In this document: piece after piece, positions 22,541 through 34,521 of the stretch | Layout of the letters: every line of letters starts with the position of its first letter | Numbering within the stretch: position 1 is the first letter of the stretch | Assembly: GCA_030737875.1 (NCBI GenBank) | Contig: CM060926.1 | Coordinates: 161,583,579-161,647,578 of the forward strand | Length of the DNA: 64,000 nucleotides | Reading direction: 5' to 3' | Source of the DNA: Allium sativum | Lineage: Eukaryota > Streptophyta > Magnoliopsida > Asparagales > Amaryllidaceae | Notes under the pieces: generated by a model | Database searches by the model: none | The model's input: only the letters and a program-made list of their open reading frames with translations | Told to the model about the DNA's origin: nothing | Made by a program: the position numbers and the translations under genes

Positions 22541-24650
22541 TACATTGGGGTTCGATTATATCGAATGTAGGGAAGTACTATGTACTTAATGGTTTTTAAA
22601 TCAAGATTTATTTATTAAATAAATCATTTATTTATTTATTTATTTAAATTAAGGTATAAAAGTTTTTATTTAAAATTAGATATTTAGGAAGTAGGGATTA
22701 TAACACTATTGTTATAATCAAATGATTTCTGTAAAAGAAGTGGATTCGTAAATAGAATCCGTGAGTTTCGTAAGGAAGTTTATTAGAGGTTTAAAAGGTG
22801 AACCTTATCTATTTCGAAGTTAGCAATGTTGTTCAGTTAAGGTCTGCGAGGTAGTTATACCCCAACTTGATTGGCTTCATTTTTAACTAAGGAATGGTTA
22901 AGGTTCGATATTGAAGGTTGGTTAAGTGAAATTAGTTAATCAGTGTAATTTTTTGAGTTGGCATAACGATGTTTTATTTAAACATCTGTTTAAATCCAAA
23001 TGTAGGAGTTTTGGAAATGTTTTCCAAATAAGAATCAGAAATGTTTTCTAATATAGAAAACAAGAAATGGAAATGTTTCCCATTGTTAATAACATATATT
23101 TTCTTAATTTTGAAAATAGGAAATGTTGCATATATGGAAACAGGAGATGAAAAATGAACTAAAGAGATAAATGTTAAATGATGTTTGATCGATATAATTT
23201 CCATCTGGTAATAATATCGTTGTTTGCACACGTGTTTTTCTTTGCACCGACTATCGAAGTTTTTGACAATTTCCGTTGTCAATACGGAGAGTCAGATTCG
23301 TTAAATGTAAACCACTCTGTATGGGCATTAACGTTGCGAATCAAATATGATGAAGAAAATTGAAGACGGAGTTATGCAAGGGTTGTTTTAGCGATCCTAG
23401 GTAGAAATTTCCTAAAATGGATTTATAGAATAGTACCTTCGGTTTGTCCCGTCCCAGGACGACCTGTATGGAAGAATGTCTGACAGAGTATATTTAATGG
23501 ATCGCATAAGTTGATCTCTTCAAACGTATTTACGTTTGGTGGCGGAGGAATTCGTTTCTCTTAGTTGTATACCCGTTGTATTTTTGGGGAAATCAATTTG
23601 TAATTTGGCGGGTATGACGATGTGACATTCAAAGTAAATAAATGTGTGATCTGTCAGAGATAAGCGTGGCCTCTAGCCTCACAACCGAGAAATGACAAAA
23701 ATCGGACAGGCAGCATGGCTAAGTGGTTGGCTGCCAATTAGGGTGTATTATCACCTATCTAGAGATATTCATTTCATTCTTTAATCTATTTGATGCTGTC
23801 CCATTCGGGAAACGGTTGCTGATCACAACCGTTGGTGATATACATACGATACACTCAAGCGAAATGAGTGGTCGGTCATGTGTGGTCGGGTTGCAAGATG
23901 TTCTTGTTGAACCCAGTGTATTCCTCTCTAGAGGTACACTATCGGAAGGTGGTTCCATACCTTGTCATAGTTGGTGATCCATTGTCCAATAAGTGCTCGC
24001 TGTATTGATTGTATACTATATATGTAGAACGTGAGATGAAAGCGTTTCTGCTAGATGATTATTATATTGTAGTTGATAAACACTATTATAATAACAAAAG
24101 AATTTTGATATAAAGACTATTTTGGATTCACATAAGGGAAAAATCCGTTCCGTTATAAGGCGTGGTCTTATGAGATATCATTTAATTGCTTAAACTGTTT
24201 TAAACTGTTTTACTCACACCAGTCCCATGACTGACCCAAAGTTTATTTTGTTTTGTTTTCCCTAAACTCTTGGGTGCCTAATTTTGTACGGGCAGTCAAG
24301 TAGTCAGGATTTTACAGACATACTTGGAGAGCTTGGAGCAGGAGGCTTCAGGATTATATAGCTATTGTTATTTCCGCTGTGTTGGAAGTGTTATACTCTG
24401 ATAATATTACTGTATACATATACTGAATTTATTTCAAAGAAATGTATCTATTATATATTGTTCATTCCGCTGTGAGATTCGTGTTTCCTCTGATGTTGTA
24501 TGTTCTTCTTCTTCTTCTATTCTAAGTTTCTATCTTATCTATTCTCACCCTTTGTTTTCTTTCTATTAGTTTTCTGGTTTCCAGTGTAATTTGGGTTGGA
24601 CTTGTGTTATTTGGTCAGCTCAAATTGCACCGTAATTTCGGGACACTACA

Positions 24651-25560
24651 AATAAAGTATAATAGAACATATACAATAGGTAATAATAGTGGAGCATCAT
24701 ATAACAAACTCTTGAACTTTCATAACATCTTGAAAGATCATCCATACATCAACTGGATATAACATCAAAGTCTGTACATGAAGCCTCACTACAACATTCA
24801 TCAAACAACAAAAACAAAGATACTTGGTAATAGCAAAGTAATACGCCAGCCTCCTGCTTGTCGTTATACAACAACATCGTCTCACTAATCACCTGTCACC
24901 TTCCACCTAGTCTGCCAATCCAAAATCGGATGAATAACCCAAGGTAATAAGAGGGAAACATAAAACCTTGAGTCAAACAACAGTCTTAGTGAGCGATAAA
25001 ACAACTATCTAACATCATCAATAAAGTATATGAGAATAGGTAGACTAACAAATCAATCTACCCAAAACTCTAGAGAAAAACTCACATCCGCCTTCCCCAT
25101 ATCTAACAGTGATAGCCTTTACATGCAATAAACATTCATGAAAACAAGAATAACCATCCATTCATGGCAATTCTGCATTGAAAACATCATTAATCGTATG
25201 ACGACCTCTTGTCGTATGTCAAGAGATAATGGTAAACCTCAGTTCTAGCAAAAGCTCCATAAGCCTTCATGACTCGTTTGTTTGTCTTCTCAAATATCGA
25301 CAACCAGGCCCTTCATGACAGCCTAAGGTACAAGGCCCTTCATGACTCCCCAAAGTACCCCAACTTTGAGTCCGCTAAAACTTACAACAACGATAATCTC
25401 TCACCCTTCGCATATCTAGTCGTCATCACCGGCGACTATTCACATCTCAAGTCCCCTTTGAGTTACCATTACCCACAACTCAACACCCTAGAATTGCCGT
25501 CACATTCGTTGCTTTACACCGATCAATAAATACATCACATCACTTCGAGCATTCTACCTT
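24651..25560 (-). repeat. Fragment of another LTR or old repeat, target of the solo LTR
   Basis: No gene is supported. The pattern 'gccagcctcctgcttgtcgtt' and 'agtgagcgataaaacaac' resembles the 3' part of Tekay-type LTRs in minus orientation. The short phrase 'ccttcatgac' recurs three times (25264-25345). The segment ends with GAACT, duplicated by the next insertion. Confidence 0.35.
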
Positions 25561-25565
25561 GAACT
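25561..25565. repeat. Target-site duplication GAACT (left)
   Basis: Equals 32258-32262, directly outside the other end of the solo LTR. Confidence 0.85.
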
Positions 25566-28500
25566 TGTAACATACCGCGAGAATTCGATTTTCGAATTCC
25601 AACAGTAATACATAAATCCTGTATCACTTGCCAGAATCCAAGTATCGAAAACACAGATAGTTATTTGAAAGAAATTAGAGGTTGAGATAAGAAAGGAAGA
25701 AATATTAGAATAGAAGAAGAAGAACCAACACAACACAGAGTCTTACATCGCAGCGGGAAAATATATATTATAGAAATGTATCTTTATTGAGAGCTTTAAA
25801 ATATACTTACAATCATCAAAGTCACATCGCACATCTGGACAGTTATAATAATCTGTCCTCATATACAATCACACAGTGGAATACATACTAGATATTATAC
25901 ATATGAACACCTCCAGCTCATCTCTGGACTTCGCAACATCCAATAACCTGTACCTGTACTCCCCAGTCTAACCCGAACATTACAAACGGTGGATCAGTCT
26001 GGTGAACCAGAGTGAGAAAAACGCACTAAGTTTACAGTTATGACACGAATTGATTTTTAAAGTCCAAAATCTTTTCGAAAGAAAAAGATAATTGTAAGAC
26101 CAAATCCGCACATAAATACAAATGGTTTTTACCTTACGATAACCCAAAACGTTTTTGAAATCAATATCTTTTCTAATATTATAATAGTGTCTAAATACGA
26201 ATATATATCAATCTAGTAGAACACTTTCATCTCACGCTCTACATATATAGTATACAATCAAAACCGTGGGCTCTTATTGGAGAATGGATTTCTTGGCAAG
26301 GTATGGGACCACCTTCCCGACAATGTACCTCCGGAGACGAATACATTGGGGTTCAACAAGAACATCTTGCAACCCAAGCTAAACATGACCGGCCCTTCAC
26401 TTTTCTTGAGAGTACCAAATATATCATTACCACGGTTGGGGGCCAGCCAACTGAACCGATAACATATATACAAAAATAAAAGGGACAACCGAAGGCATCT
26501 GATTTCTCCAGATCAGGTAATGATATACCCTTCTGATGGGTGCGACCCACATAGCCATGCGACCTACCCGATTTTATGCCATTTCCAGTTTGATGAGGCT
26601 TGAGGTTATAAATCTTTAAAATATCTGGTCACTACTCACTTTGAATGTTACATTGTCAATTCCACCAGGGAATCACTAATTGACGTCCACAAAAATACCC
26701 TGGTTGGGAGCGACCCAACTATGGTACGTTTGAAGAAATCAACGTACGCGACCCTTTTGGAAATACTCTGCCAGACACTTGTCCATACAAGTCATCCAGG
26801 AATAAGATGAACCAAAGACACTCTCCTACTACATCCTAGGTATTACCCTATAAATCAATAGCGTGTAGTCCTTGTAATCCGTAGATTCCAATCATGACAG
26901 AATCACTATCGAAATATCTCTGGCCGCTAAACCAGAGAAATTCAACATGTAGCTCTTCCACTCAAGAAGATCAACGGTCTTCAATTGCTCCATCTTCAGT
27001 AATCATCTTCTATGTATTCGCTAGTTCGGAATGGTTTTCGAATATAAATTCGATCTCGGTCTTTCCATACGAACAATCGTATGGGTCAGATTTGATAGTC
27101 GGTGATTTAACTATCAAATAAATAATCATGAGAATAATATGAGTTCACTGATTCAGTACTCATACTTGGCGTCATTAATTTAAAATAATTAAATAATGTC
27201 TATTTAAAACTCTCAAATCTTTTAATATAACGAATATAGTTTTTCATTTCTTATTTAACATAAAACTATTGTTAAACTACGTTATTTTAATACTTAGGAA
27301 TTTCCTATAATATATCCAATTTCTATTTCACTTTCATTTCGAATCATTAGTTCTATCATTTCTCATTATCTATAATTGGGAAAAACAATTCAACTTATCA
27401 TTCGTAAAATAATGTTATTAAATCTCTTTTGTTTCATTTCCTTAAAACAATAACCAACCTTTATTCCTTTAGAATAATCCCATTCCAAAACTTCACCTTT
27501 CAATTCCTTTTACCTCGAATATATCGTTATAATTTCACGAAATCCCCATATTATTTCCTTTACTTCGGAAAATCTATTATATATATACAGTCTCGAATCT
27601 TCTCATTCCCGTTACCTTGGAAATTGCATTATATGTTCTTAAATCCTATTTATTCCTATTACCTTGGAAATCACAATATATATTCTCATATCTTGCGATC
27701 AACATTGCGTTATTATTTCACATATGGAAATAATAAATTATTCTTAACCTCTTTCCCATTACAGACTAGTATCATCCTCAGATAATAAAGAAATCATTCA
27801 AGTTGGGGTATTTAATTACCTCTCAGACCTTGATCAACAATGTTCTTATCTTAAGATAGATATAAGTTGTAATCAAAAACCGATATTTCCTTTTAATAAC
27901 AAAACAAATCTCATTTAACTATTTTATTTAAAATATGGTTTATAAAACCTTCTTGCTTTGGAAATATCTCTTTTAAAATATAACTTATTATTACTTAATA
28001 TGTTGATTAAGTAATTCCTTAATAAAACACTTCTTAACCTAAACTTCTCCGAAGTAATTCATTTTATAACACAAATTTTTATTACCAAATCTCATTACTG
28101 AATCTTTTACCAAATTCAATTATAAAACTCTTTTTAATCCTTTCTTTTTGAAAATCTCATTTCGATTCCATTAATTAATAGCATTAATTTAAAAATTACA
28201 CTTCAACTTCACATCTCATTTTTATAACCCTTGTTTACCAAACTCAGGTTTAATATCAAACCCCTTTTATCTTTATTTCCTTTACTGAATTCAGATATCA
28301 AGTAAACATTTATTTAAGCCATCGTATTCGCTTAAAATCCCTTTTATAACTTTGTTATAAAAACTGGAGTTTTAATATAAAACCAGTTAATAAACTCCTT
28401 TCACAATTTAATTACATTTTATTTCAAGTTCGATTGCTTTATAAATGAATTTCAATTAAAAAGAAATATCTCAAATTAATATTAATTAAAATAATAATTT

Positions 28501-31500
28501 ACTTCAACATTAACTACTGTAGAAGTAATTAACTTCTTAATTACTAAAATAAATAGTAAATTCCATTTTAAAATCTTATTAAAATTTAAACAATATTCAT
28601 TAAACTATTTCATTAGATTAGATCAAAACAAACTAATTTAATTGTCAATCTCAGTTGAAACGGTTGACAGTCAACTCGAACATGGTTAATTCGTTAACCA
28701 ATTCCAATTATAGTCTTTCCTTTAAATTAATTAATAATATAATTAATTTAAATAATTTCATTAACTGGTTTTCAAAACAATAATTCAAATCTGTATCGTT
28801 AGGTTAATTTCTGCTCATTCGCTTATAAATGTGATTAATATTAGAAATTTCTTTATAAAATCATTTAATAATCAATTATAAACTTTATTAATAAATATTT
28901 AATTTCTTTTAACTAACTTTTATTCAAATAATAGATTTAAAAATCTATCTTCAGTTATAAAATAAATTTTATCACTTCACTTTTATCAATTCACCTAACG
29001 GTAAATCAATATTTAGAAAACGATTGATTTATAGGCCATATACTGCCAATTACTCAACCAATATTACCCATTGGTTTAAACCAAACAAACATTGAATTTT
29101 AGTTCAATGGTCGACAACCAAATCAATCATCTAATCAGAACAGTTCATATAGTGATAATATGAAAATAAATATCATTAAATATATTTGAGGAATCCCGTT
29201 GGATCCCTCCAACCTGTTCTTCCCTGTATAAATACGTTATCTCAAATTTAATCATTCAATTCAAATAAATAATGGTTTTCATAATAGTCAATAGCGACAA
29301 TTCAATATCAGTCAATTTATGTCAAACAACCATAAGAATTCAAACAATTCATTAAATTAAATACGTTTTTCTTATAAACGTAACCAACAAGGTAAGTTAC
29401 CTTAATTGGGACCAATCATTAAATTAACGGTTTGGATTTTCATTGAAATTAAACAACGTTTAATTTCATCAGTTCAATCAATATATGGATATATACTAAA
29501 CAGACAGTAAATCTTTAGCAACCATAGAAATCATTAGCTACCATAGAACACAAAAATAAAAACCCGACTTATATAAAATATAAGTGGGATGTACTGAGTG
29601 AGTTTAACTCATCTTGATTTGATTTGTTGTTTAAACAGCTCGTTTCTGTCAAATTAAACCAGTGTTTAATTTAATAGAAAAACCAGTTGATTCCAGTTCT
29701 GTACATTTCTATTCCATAGTGTAATGCACGTCAACGCGACTCCAACGACACCTTGTATGTCTGATTCTGGTAATATAATACGATGTTACTAACATTTGAA
29801 CACACTATTTTTAATTAACTAATTAATTTTATAATCATTATTTTTAATAACTCGATTACTTTTCAAATTAAATCACAGTCTGAATGACTTTTCGTTCATG
29901 TTGTTACCCACTATTGCTCTTTATCGATCCTGGTTTAACATGCAGCCTGCATAGTTTAAAGCAATACGATTTAATTATATATATTAAATAATTCCAAATC
30001 ACTATAATTAATATTTTAATTACATTAGATTAGTGCAAATAAAATCTGGCCGACTCTTTTAGCCTTCTTCCCAATTCCATATCGCTTGGTCTAGACAAGC
30101 CCTGTACAAGTTAAAACGTACCATTTAAGTTTGATAAAAGTTTTCTTAATTAAATAAAGGAATTACTAATTATGTTTTGAAAAGTAAGGCCGATTACGTT
30201 CGTTGTCTCGGTATCTCATTTGTTACTTCTGAAAAACAAGTTCCCTTGTTTTAATCTGCATTAATAACATTACTTTAATTATAATACTATTCTTAAATTA
30301 ACCTCTCTATTAAAATCTAATCACGTTGGATACATCTCGGCCGATCAAAAATGCACCTCCCTAGACTTTTCATTCCCGCTTGTTTATTCTGCATCTTCAC
30401 GCTCCAGAACACACGGTACCAAAGCACACACCCTACATCGCCATCGCAAGCCAAACTCCAGCGATGGAGACTGATTTGAACGCTCCATCCGACGCGCCTT
30501 AAGATCCTCTTCCGATCGATAGCAACCATTCTCCAATTGACATCACCATTTGCCTCTGATAAACCTTCAACATACGCTGCTTTCGAAGCCTATTCTGGCC
30601 AGAGCACCACCATAAAACCAATCTCCACCTCACCAGTTGAAGACCTCGTTGAGCTTAGCTTGTTTCTAGTTATAAGTTTTCAATTTCGAGGCTTGAATTT
30701 TTGAATAAATGTGGAAGAAGGTTGGAATATACTGATCGTTCATTTTATAAAGATGGAGGTGGAAGTTAGTTTGACTGCTCATTCTCAAGCTGACTAAAAT
30801 TTGGGTTCTAGGTGAAATGTGTGTATATATATAGAAAGAAAGTTGGGTATAAAAATATTAATATTTTATTATATTAAACTTCATCATGAAGTAATTTGTT
30901 GAAATAATCTCAAATGACTTCTGTTTTTCGATAAAAATGCTAATCCTAACATAAAAAAATATTCGGGACCCAATGGGACAGGTTTCATCGAATTCTGAGG
31001 TCGTTTGTGAAAAGTCCTTTCTAATTATCAATGAAAAAACAAGCATTTAAAATTCCTATAATTACAATAAAAATAAAAAATTTGAAACCTTGGCATTCTA
31101 CTAGACCTGTTACTAACAGATCCAATGAAATTTGTTTCGTTAAATTTGGAGTTTGTTTGGCTAGTCGTTTATTCCTCCAATGTTACCCCTGTCTAAATTG
31201 ACCAAAATAATATAAACGATAAAGGCGTTTATCGTTGCCACGATCAAATGATAAGTCTGATTGACACGAAAATCGAAATTCTATAATAATTAATTAATAA
31301 GAATTCAACAGCACTAATTTCATCGCATTTCAAGACTGTTTCTTGGTACGCTATTTTTATATGCCAAACAACGCTATTTTGGACACCAAAATACCCGTGG
31401 TCTATAAATAACAAACTACATGCCTATTCTGACCCTAAACGTTGCTACGAACTCAATGGAATTGGTTTCGTGGCTTAATTTGATCGTCTGCTCAAGTTAT

Positions 31501-32257
31501 ACACAAATACCTCTCTATTAAATTACATTAATTTAGTTACGCGTTGTAAAAAATGACTGGGCATTTACGGCTACCGTTGTCACATACGACATCGGTTTAC
31601 CACGAAATTTGATACATACAATAATTTGACGTTACAGTTTCAATGAAACTAATTTCATCGAAAACTGAGAATGTTTGCAAAATGGCTATTTTTAAAGCTA
31701 TAAAAATATTGATAAAATATTAATTAAATTCCAAAACAATTTAATTAAATAACAACAAATTATTATTATCGTAAATACCCAACTTGAAATATCATATAGC
31801 TTTAAATATAAATTATACAACTCAATATCAACATTTGAGTCAAATGATATCCAAATATATGTTAAAACCTATTAAATATATTAAATAAACGTTATAATTT
31901 AATAACGATTTCCATAGCGACTATTTCAAAATTTGATTTGGACATAACTAACAATCTATAACATGAAATCAGGATTTTTCTCTTTCGTTGGCAAATTATA
32001 ATCAACAAGATTCCAATGTTTCTTATTTCAAAGAAATCCAACTCAAAACGGATTCTATATATTCAATTGAAGTTGAAAACTCAATATTACGAACTGCCGC
32101 GCCATTACGGGCTCAATTTATAATTATATATTAATTTGACGTTTAAACATCGTTTAATAAACGATTTCAATATTGAAATCCATTTATATTCCAAATATAA
32201 TATTTAAAATAATAAATTAAATTAAATATTTGACTACCAAAAATACGGGACACTACA
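25566..32257 (-). mobile_element. Solo LTR, 6.7 kb, minus orientation
   Basis: It starts TGTAACATACC and ends CGGGACACTACA, with TG...CA ends and a perfect duplication GAACT on both sides. Inside, the landmarks follow the same order as in the LTRs of 39218-61522: 'gaaagaaattagagg', 'agaagaagaagaac', 'cgcagcggga', 'ttcaacaagaacatcttgca', the 50-bp box at 27790-27836, 'ggatccctccaacctgttct' near 29200, and 'atttgatttggacataac' near 31932. No primer site, polypurine tract or coding domain occurs, so a full element collapsed to one LTR by recombination. Sequence is well diverged from the other copies. Confidence 0.85.
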
Positions 32258-32262
32258 GAACT
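32258..32262. repeat. Target-site duplication GAACT (right)
   Basis: Matches 25561-25565. Confidence 0.85.
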
Positions 32263-32322
32263 CGTGTCAAAGTTAGAACCATCGTCAAGCCAATAAAAAT
32301 AAATATCCTTAGGTTATATTCT

Positions 32323-32556
32323 TGATGGGCCACTGTCAATGGACCACTGCCGATGGACCACTGCCGATGGACCACTACCGATGGACCACTTCGGATGGAC
32401 CACTGCCGATGGACAACTACCGATGGACCAGTGTCGATGGACCACTCTCGATGGAACACTACCGATGGGCCATTGCCGATGGACCACTACCGATGGACCA
32501 CTCTCGATGGACCACTACCGATGGACCACTGCTGATGGACCACTGTCGATGGAACC
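32323..32556. repeat. 14-bp minisatellite, about 16.7 copies
   Basis: The unit is ATGGACCACTGCCG, with variation mainly in the last five bases (CTACCG, CTCTCG, CTGTCG). Because 14 is not a multiple of 3, all three plus frames run open through it and give a 14-residue repeating peptide; these are not genes. Confidence 0.93.
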
Positions 32557-32631
32557 TTTCTTGCACAATAATCCAAGCATCCAATTCGTCCAAAACTCTT
32601 CACCACCATTCCATCATCGATCGCGCCATAT

Positions 32632-32722
32632 CCACGAACTTTGACCACGATTCATGAGCTTTGACCACGATCCATGAACTTTGACCACGATCCATGAGCT
32701 TTGACCACAATCCATGAGCTTG
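32632..32722. repeat. 20-bp tandem repeat, about 4.5 copies
   Basis: Unit TTGACCACGATCCATGAGCT at 32641, 32661, 32681 and 32701, with one- or two-base changes. Confidence 0.9.
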
Positions 32723-33350
32723 ATCTTCCTCTTCATGGTTGTTCTACCTTGTGTCATTCTCCAAGCAATGATCCATCCTCCTTTGCCACGTCATCACGGA
32801 GATCCACCATTTTTCCCGACCAAATGCAACTAGATCCAACTATAGCCGAACCGATCCAACAAAGCAAATCAGATCCAATCAATTTTCCCGCCAAAACGAC
32901 TGGATCAACTTTTCGAATTTCAAACCAAATCTTGTGCTCAAATCCACTCAATTTCAACATGTTTGCAATCATCAGTTCATCCATAATCCAACAGCAATCC
33001 ACACAAACCATCAAAAATCATCAAACAATAATTATCATTGAAATCACATAGAATACTTACCGATTTAAGTTGCTAATTAGATCTTATGGTGATTTGAGTT
33101 AAAACCATACTTACCTCTATTAGATCTATGCAAAAACAACTCGAAATGATGAACAAGTAATCAAACAACTCATGTACTTGATTGAATCTGAGCGAGAGAT
33201 GCTAATCACTCACCAAATCTTCAAAACAACACAAAAACGATGAATCTCGATTCTGGACAGCGAAGAATGTTCTCCAAATCTTCCAATTTGATGAAATCAA
33301 CCTTCACTCGATGTAGATCTAGCTTCAAACGATGTAGATCTTCAATTCTC
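32723..33350 (-). other. Probable LTR body, minus orientation, no gene
   Basis: Together with 33602-33960 this looks like an LTR leader downstream of the TATA box at 33701-33708. Short phrases 'gatgtagatct' recur near the SINE (33310-33362). No coding domain is seen. Confidence 0.35.
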
Positions 33351-33370
33351 TTATGTAGATCTAGAATTTT

Positions 33371-33581
33371 TTTGATTTACGTGTGGAACCTAAGACTTCA
33401 CTCAAGTCATCGCTTGTCGGTCTTAGTAAACCCCATGGGTAGTGATATATTCTGATTTTTCAACGCCTTCACACTACCTAGGTAGTCACCCCTAGAAATT
33501 GGCAGAGGTGGCCCTCGAACCTGAGACCTATGTCTCATCCCAATTCGCCCACCTATAACCAGCTGAGCTAGGAGTGTCGGG
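33371..33581 (-). mobile_element. tRNA-derived SINE (minus strand) with 20-bp target-site duplication
   Basis: On the minus strand the head has an A box TAGCTCAGCTGG (complement of 33559-33570) and a B box GGTTCGAGG (complement of 33513-33521), about 40 bp apart as in a tRNA. The body is about 130 bp and ends in an A-rich tail. Flanking direct repeats at 33351-33370 and 33582-33601 are identical in 19 of 20 bases. It differs in body and tail from the SINE at 2283, so at least two SINE families are present. Confidence 0.88.
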
Positions 33582-33601
33582 TTATGTAGAACTAGAATTT
33601 T

Positions 33602-34084
33602 AATGGTGGAAATGTGTATTTGTTTGAGAAAGGAACGATCAAAAGCTCAACCAAATGAGAGAATGAAGAAAGTAACCTTCTCTCCATACTTCCAACCCCC
33701 TATTTATAGCCTCTCACCAACGCACTTATGGGCCTCTCCAAATCAGCCCATTAAGGCTCTAAAAACCTGAACAACAAACTATGATACACTAAAACAGCGA
33801 TTCCTCCCAAACCGCCGAACCAAATCTTTAATGTGACCACTCAACTGAATGGGAACATCATTTCCTTTCCAATGAGACTGATCTGAACACCTGATTCGAT
33901 CCGAGTCAAAAGTTATCCCCTATACAAGACCGATAGGGGTAAAATGACCACGAATAAAATTGGTAAAAATTACAGACATATCTCACATCCCCATAAATAA
34001 CATATTTAAATATGAGAATTATCCAACCCCTAGGGAATTAAATAAAATATTTTACGATCCTCTGATATGTAAAATGTGGGCTTT
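33602..34084 (-). other. Probable LTR promoter region, no gene
   Basis: A minus-strand TATAAATA box lies at 33701-33708, in GAGAGGCTATAAATAGGGG context, with U3-like sequence to its right. The far end of this LTR was not found. Confidence 0.35.
33701..33708 (-). promoter_or_regulatory. TATA box, probable LTR promoter
   Basis: TATAAATA on the minus strand followed by GGGGG, a strong plant TATA context. It would drive transcription leftwards through the SINE and minisatellite. Confidence 0.45.
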
Positions 34085-34515
34085 TATAACATACAATTAT
34101 ATATTGCATACATATGCATTTAATAGAAAGAGGTGGACTATCATTTGGTCACTTAAAGCCATCACATATATATGGACGAATTCCTACATCACTTAATACC
34201 CTATGGGTGGATTCGTATTATCACTTAATATCGTATGAGTGGATTCATATGATCAGTTAATACCCTATGGCATACCCCTGTAACTTAGGACCTCATTTTC
34301 AACATTATCAAATATTCCATCAGTCGTAATGTAAGAAATAGTAAACTACCACTGAATACCAGGTGAGTGTAGGCACTCATCGCCATTTATGGCCCCTCCA
34401 ACGGACCCTTGCATTAATATATATAGCTGAAATTATGGGTGGACTCTTAGTCATTTAATACTTCTCTTAGGTAGACAGTTCCCCTTACATGTTTGGTGAA
34501 ACTCTTAATTGCCCA
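34085..34515. repeat. Dispersed repeat copy 2 (shared with 2866-3275)
   Basis: It has the same ordered phrases as copy 1: 'gcatacatRtgcattta', 'gaaagaggtgga', repeated 'cacttaatacc...gggtggattc', 'tcagtcgtaa', and 'ctccaaYggaccc'. It ends where a TGTAATGAACC LTR-like terminus begins (34522). Confidence 0.55.
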
Positions 34516-34521
34516 TCCTAG

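Larger units (their letters stand above)
17195..24650 (+). mobile_element. Long LTR of the same family as 39218-61522, plus orientation
   Basis: The start TATAACAACCCG and the end CGGGACACTACA look like the termini of this LTR family, the first with TG changed to TA. The order of landmarks is the exact reverse of the minus-strand copies: a TATA box (18118-18125), a GC-rich leader, a segment matching 42210-42400, the 'aaacaggttggagggatcc' block near 21484, an AT-rich tandem array, the 50-bp box at 22823-22880, the 'caagatgttcttgttgaaccc' block near 23896, and a 'ttcttcttcttctattct' tail. The 42210-type segment occurs twice (about 18780-19000 and 21070-21290), so an internal duplication or nested insertion is likely. 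No matching target-site duplication was found (cggat against aataa). Confidence 0.6.

Noticed and set aside
23703..23760. tRNA-like stretch 'gcatggctaagtggttggctgcc'
   Set aside because: It has no B box and matches the reversed LTR sequence at about 40110-40160, so it is part of the LTR.
17190..24655. Target-site duplication for the plus-strand LTR
   Set aside because: CGGAT on the left and AATAA on the right do not match, so no duplication is claimed.
32322..32657. Overlapping open frames in three phases (repeat peptide MDHCRWTTADG...)
   Set aside because: They are a by-product of a stop-free 14-bp minisatellite, with no start context or homology.
34517..34521. CCTAG before the LTR-like start at 34522 and again at 61531, as a target-site duplication of an outer element
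   Set aside because: At the right site the base before CCTAG is T, so there is no CA terminus, and no LTR-end sequence precedes it.
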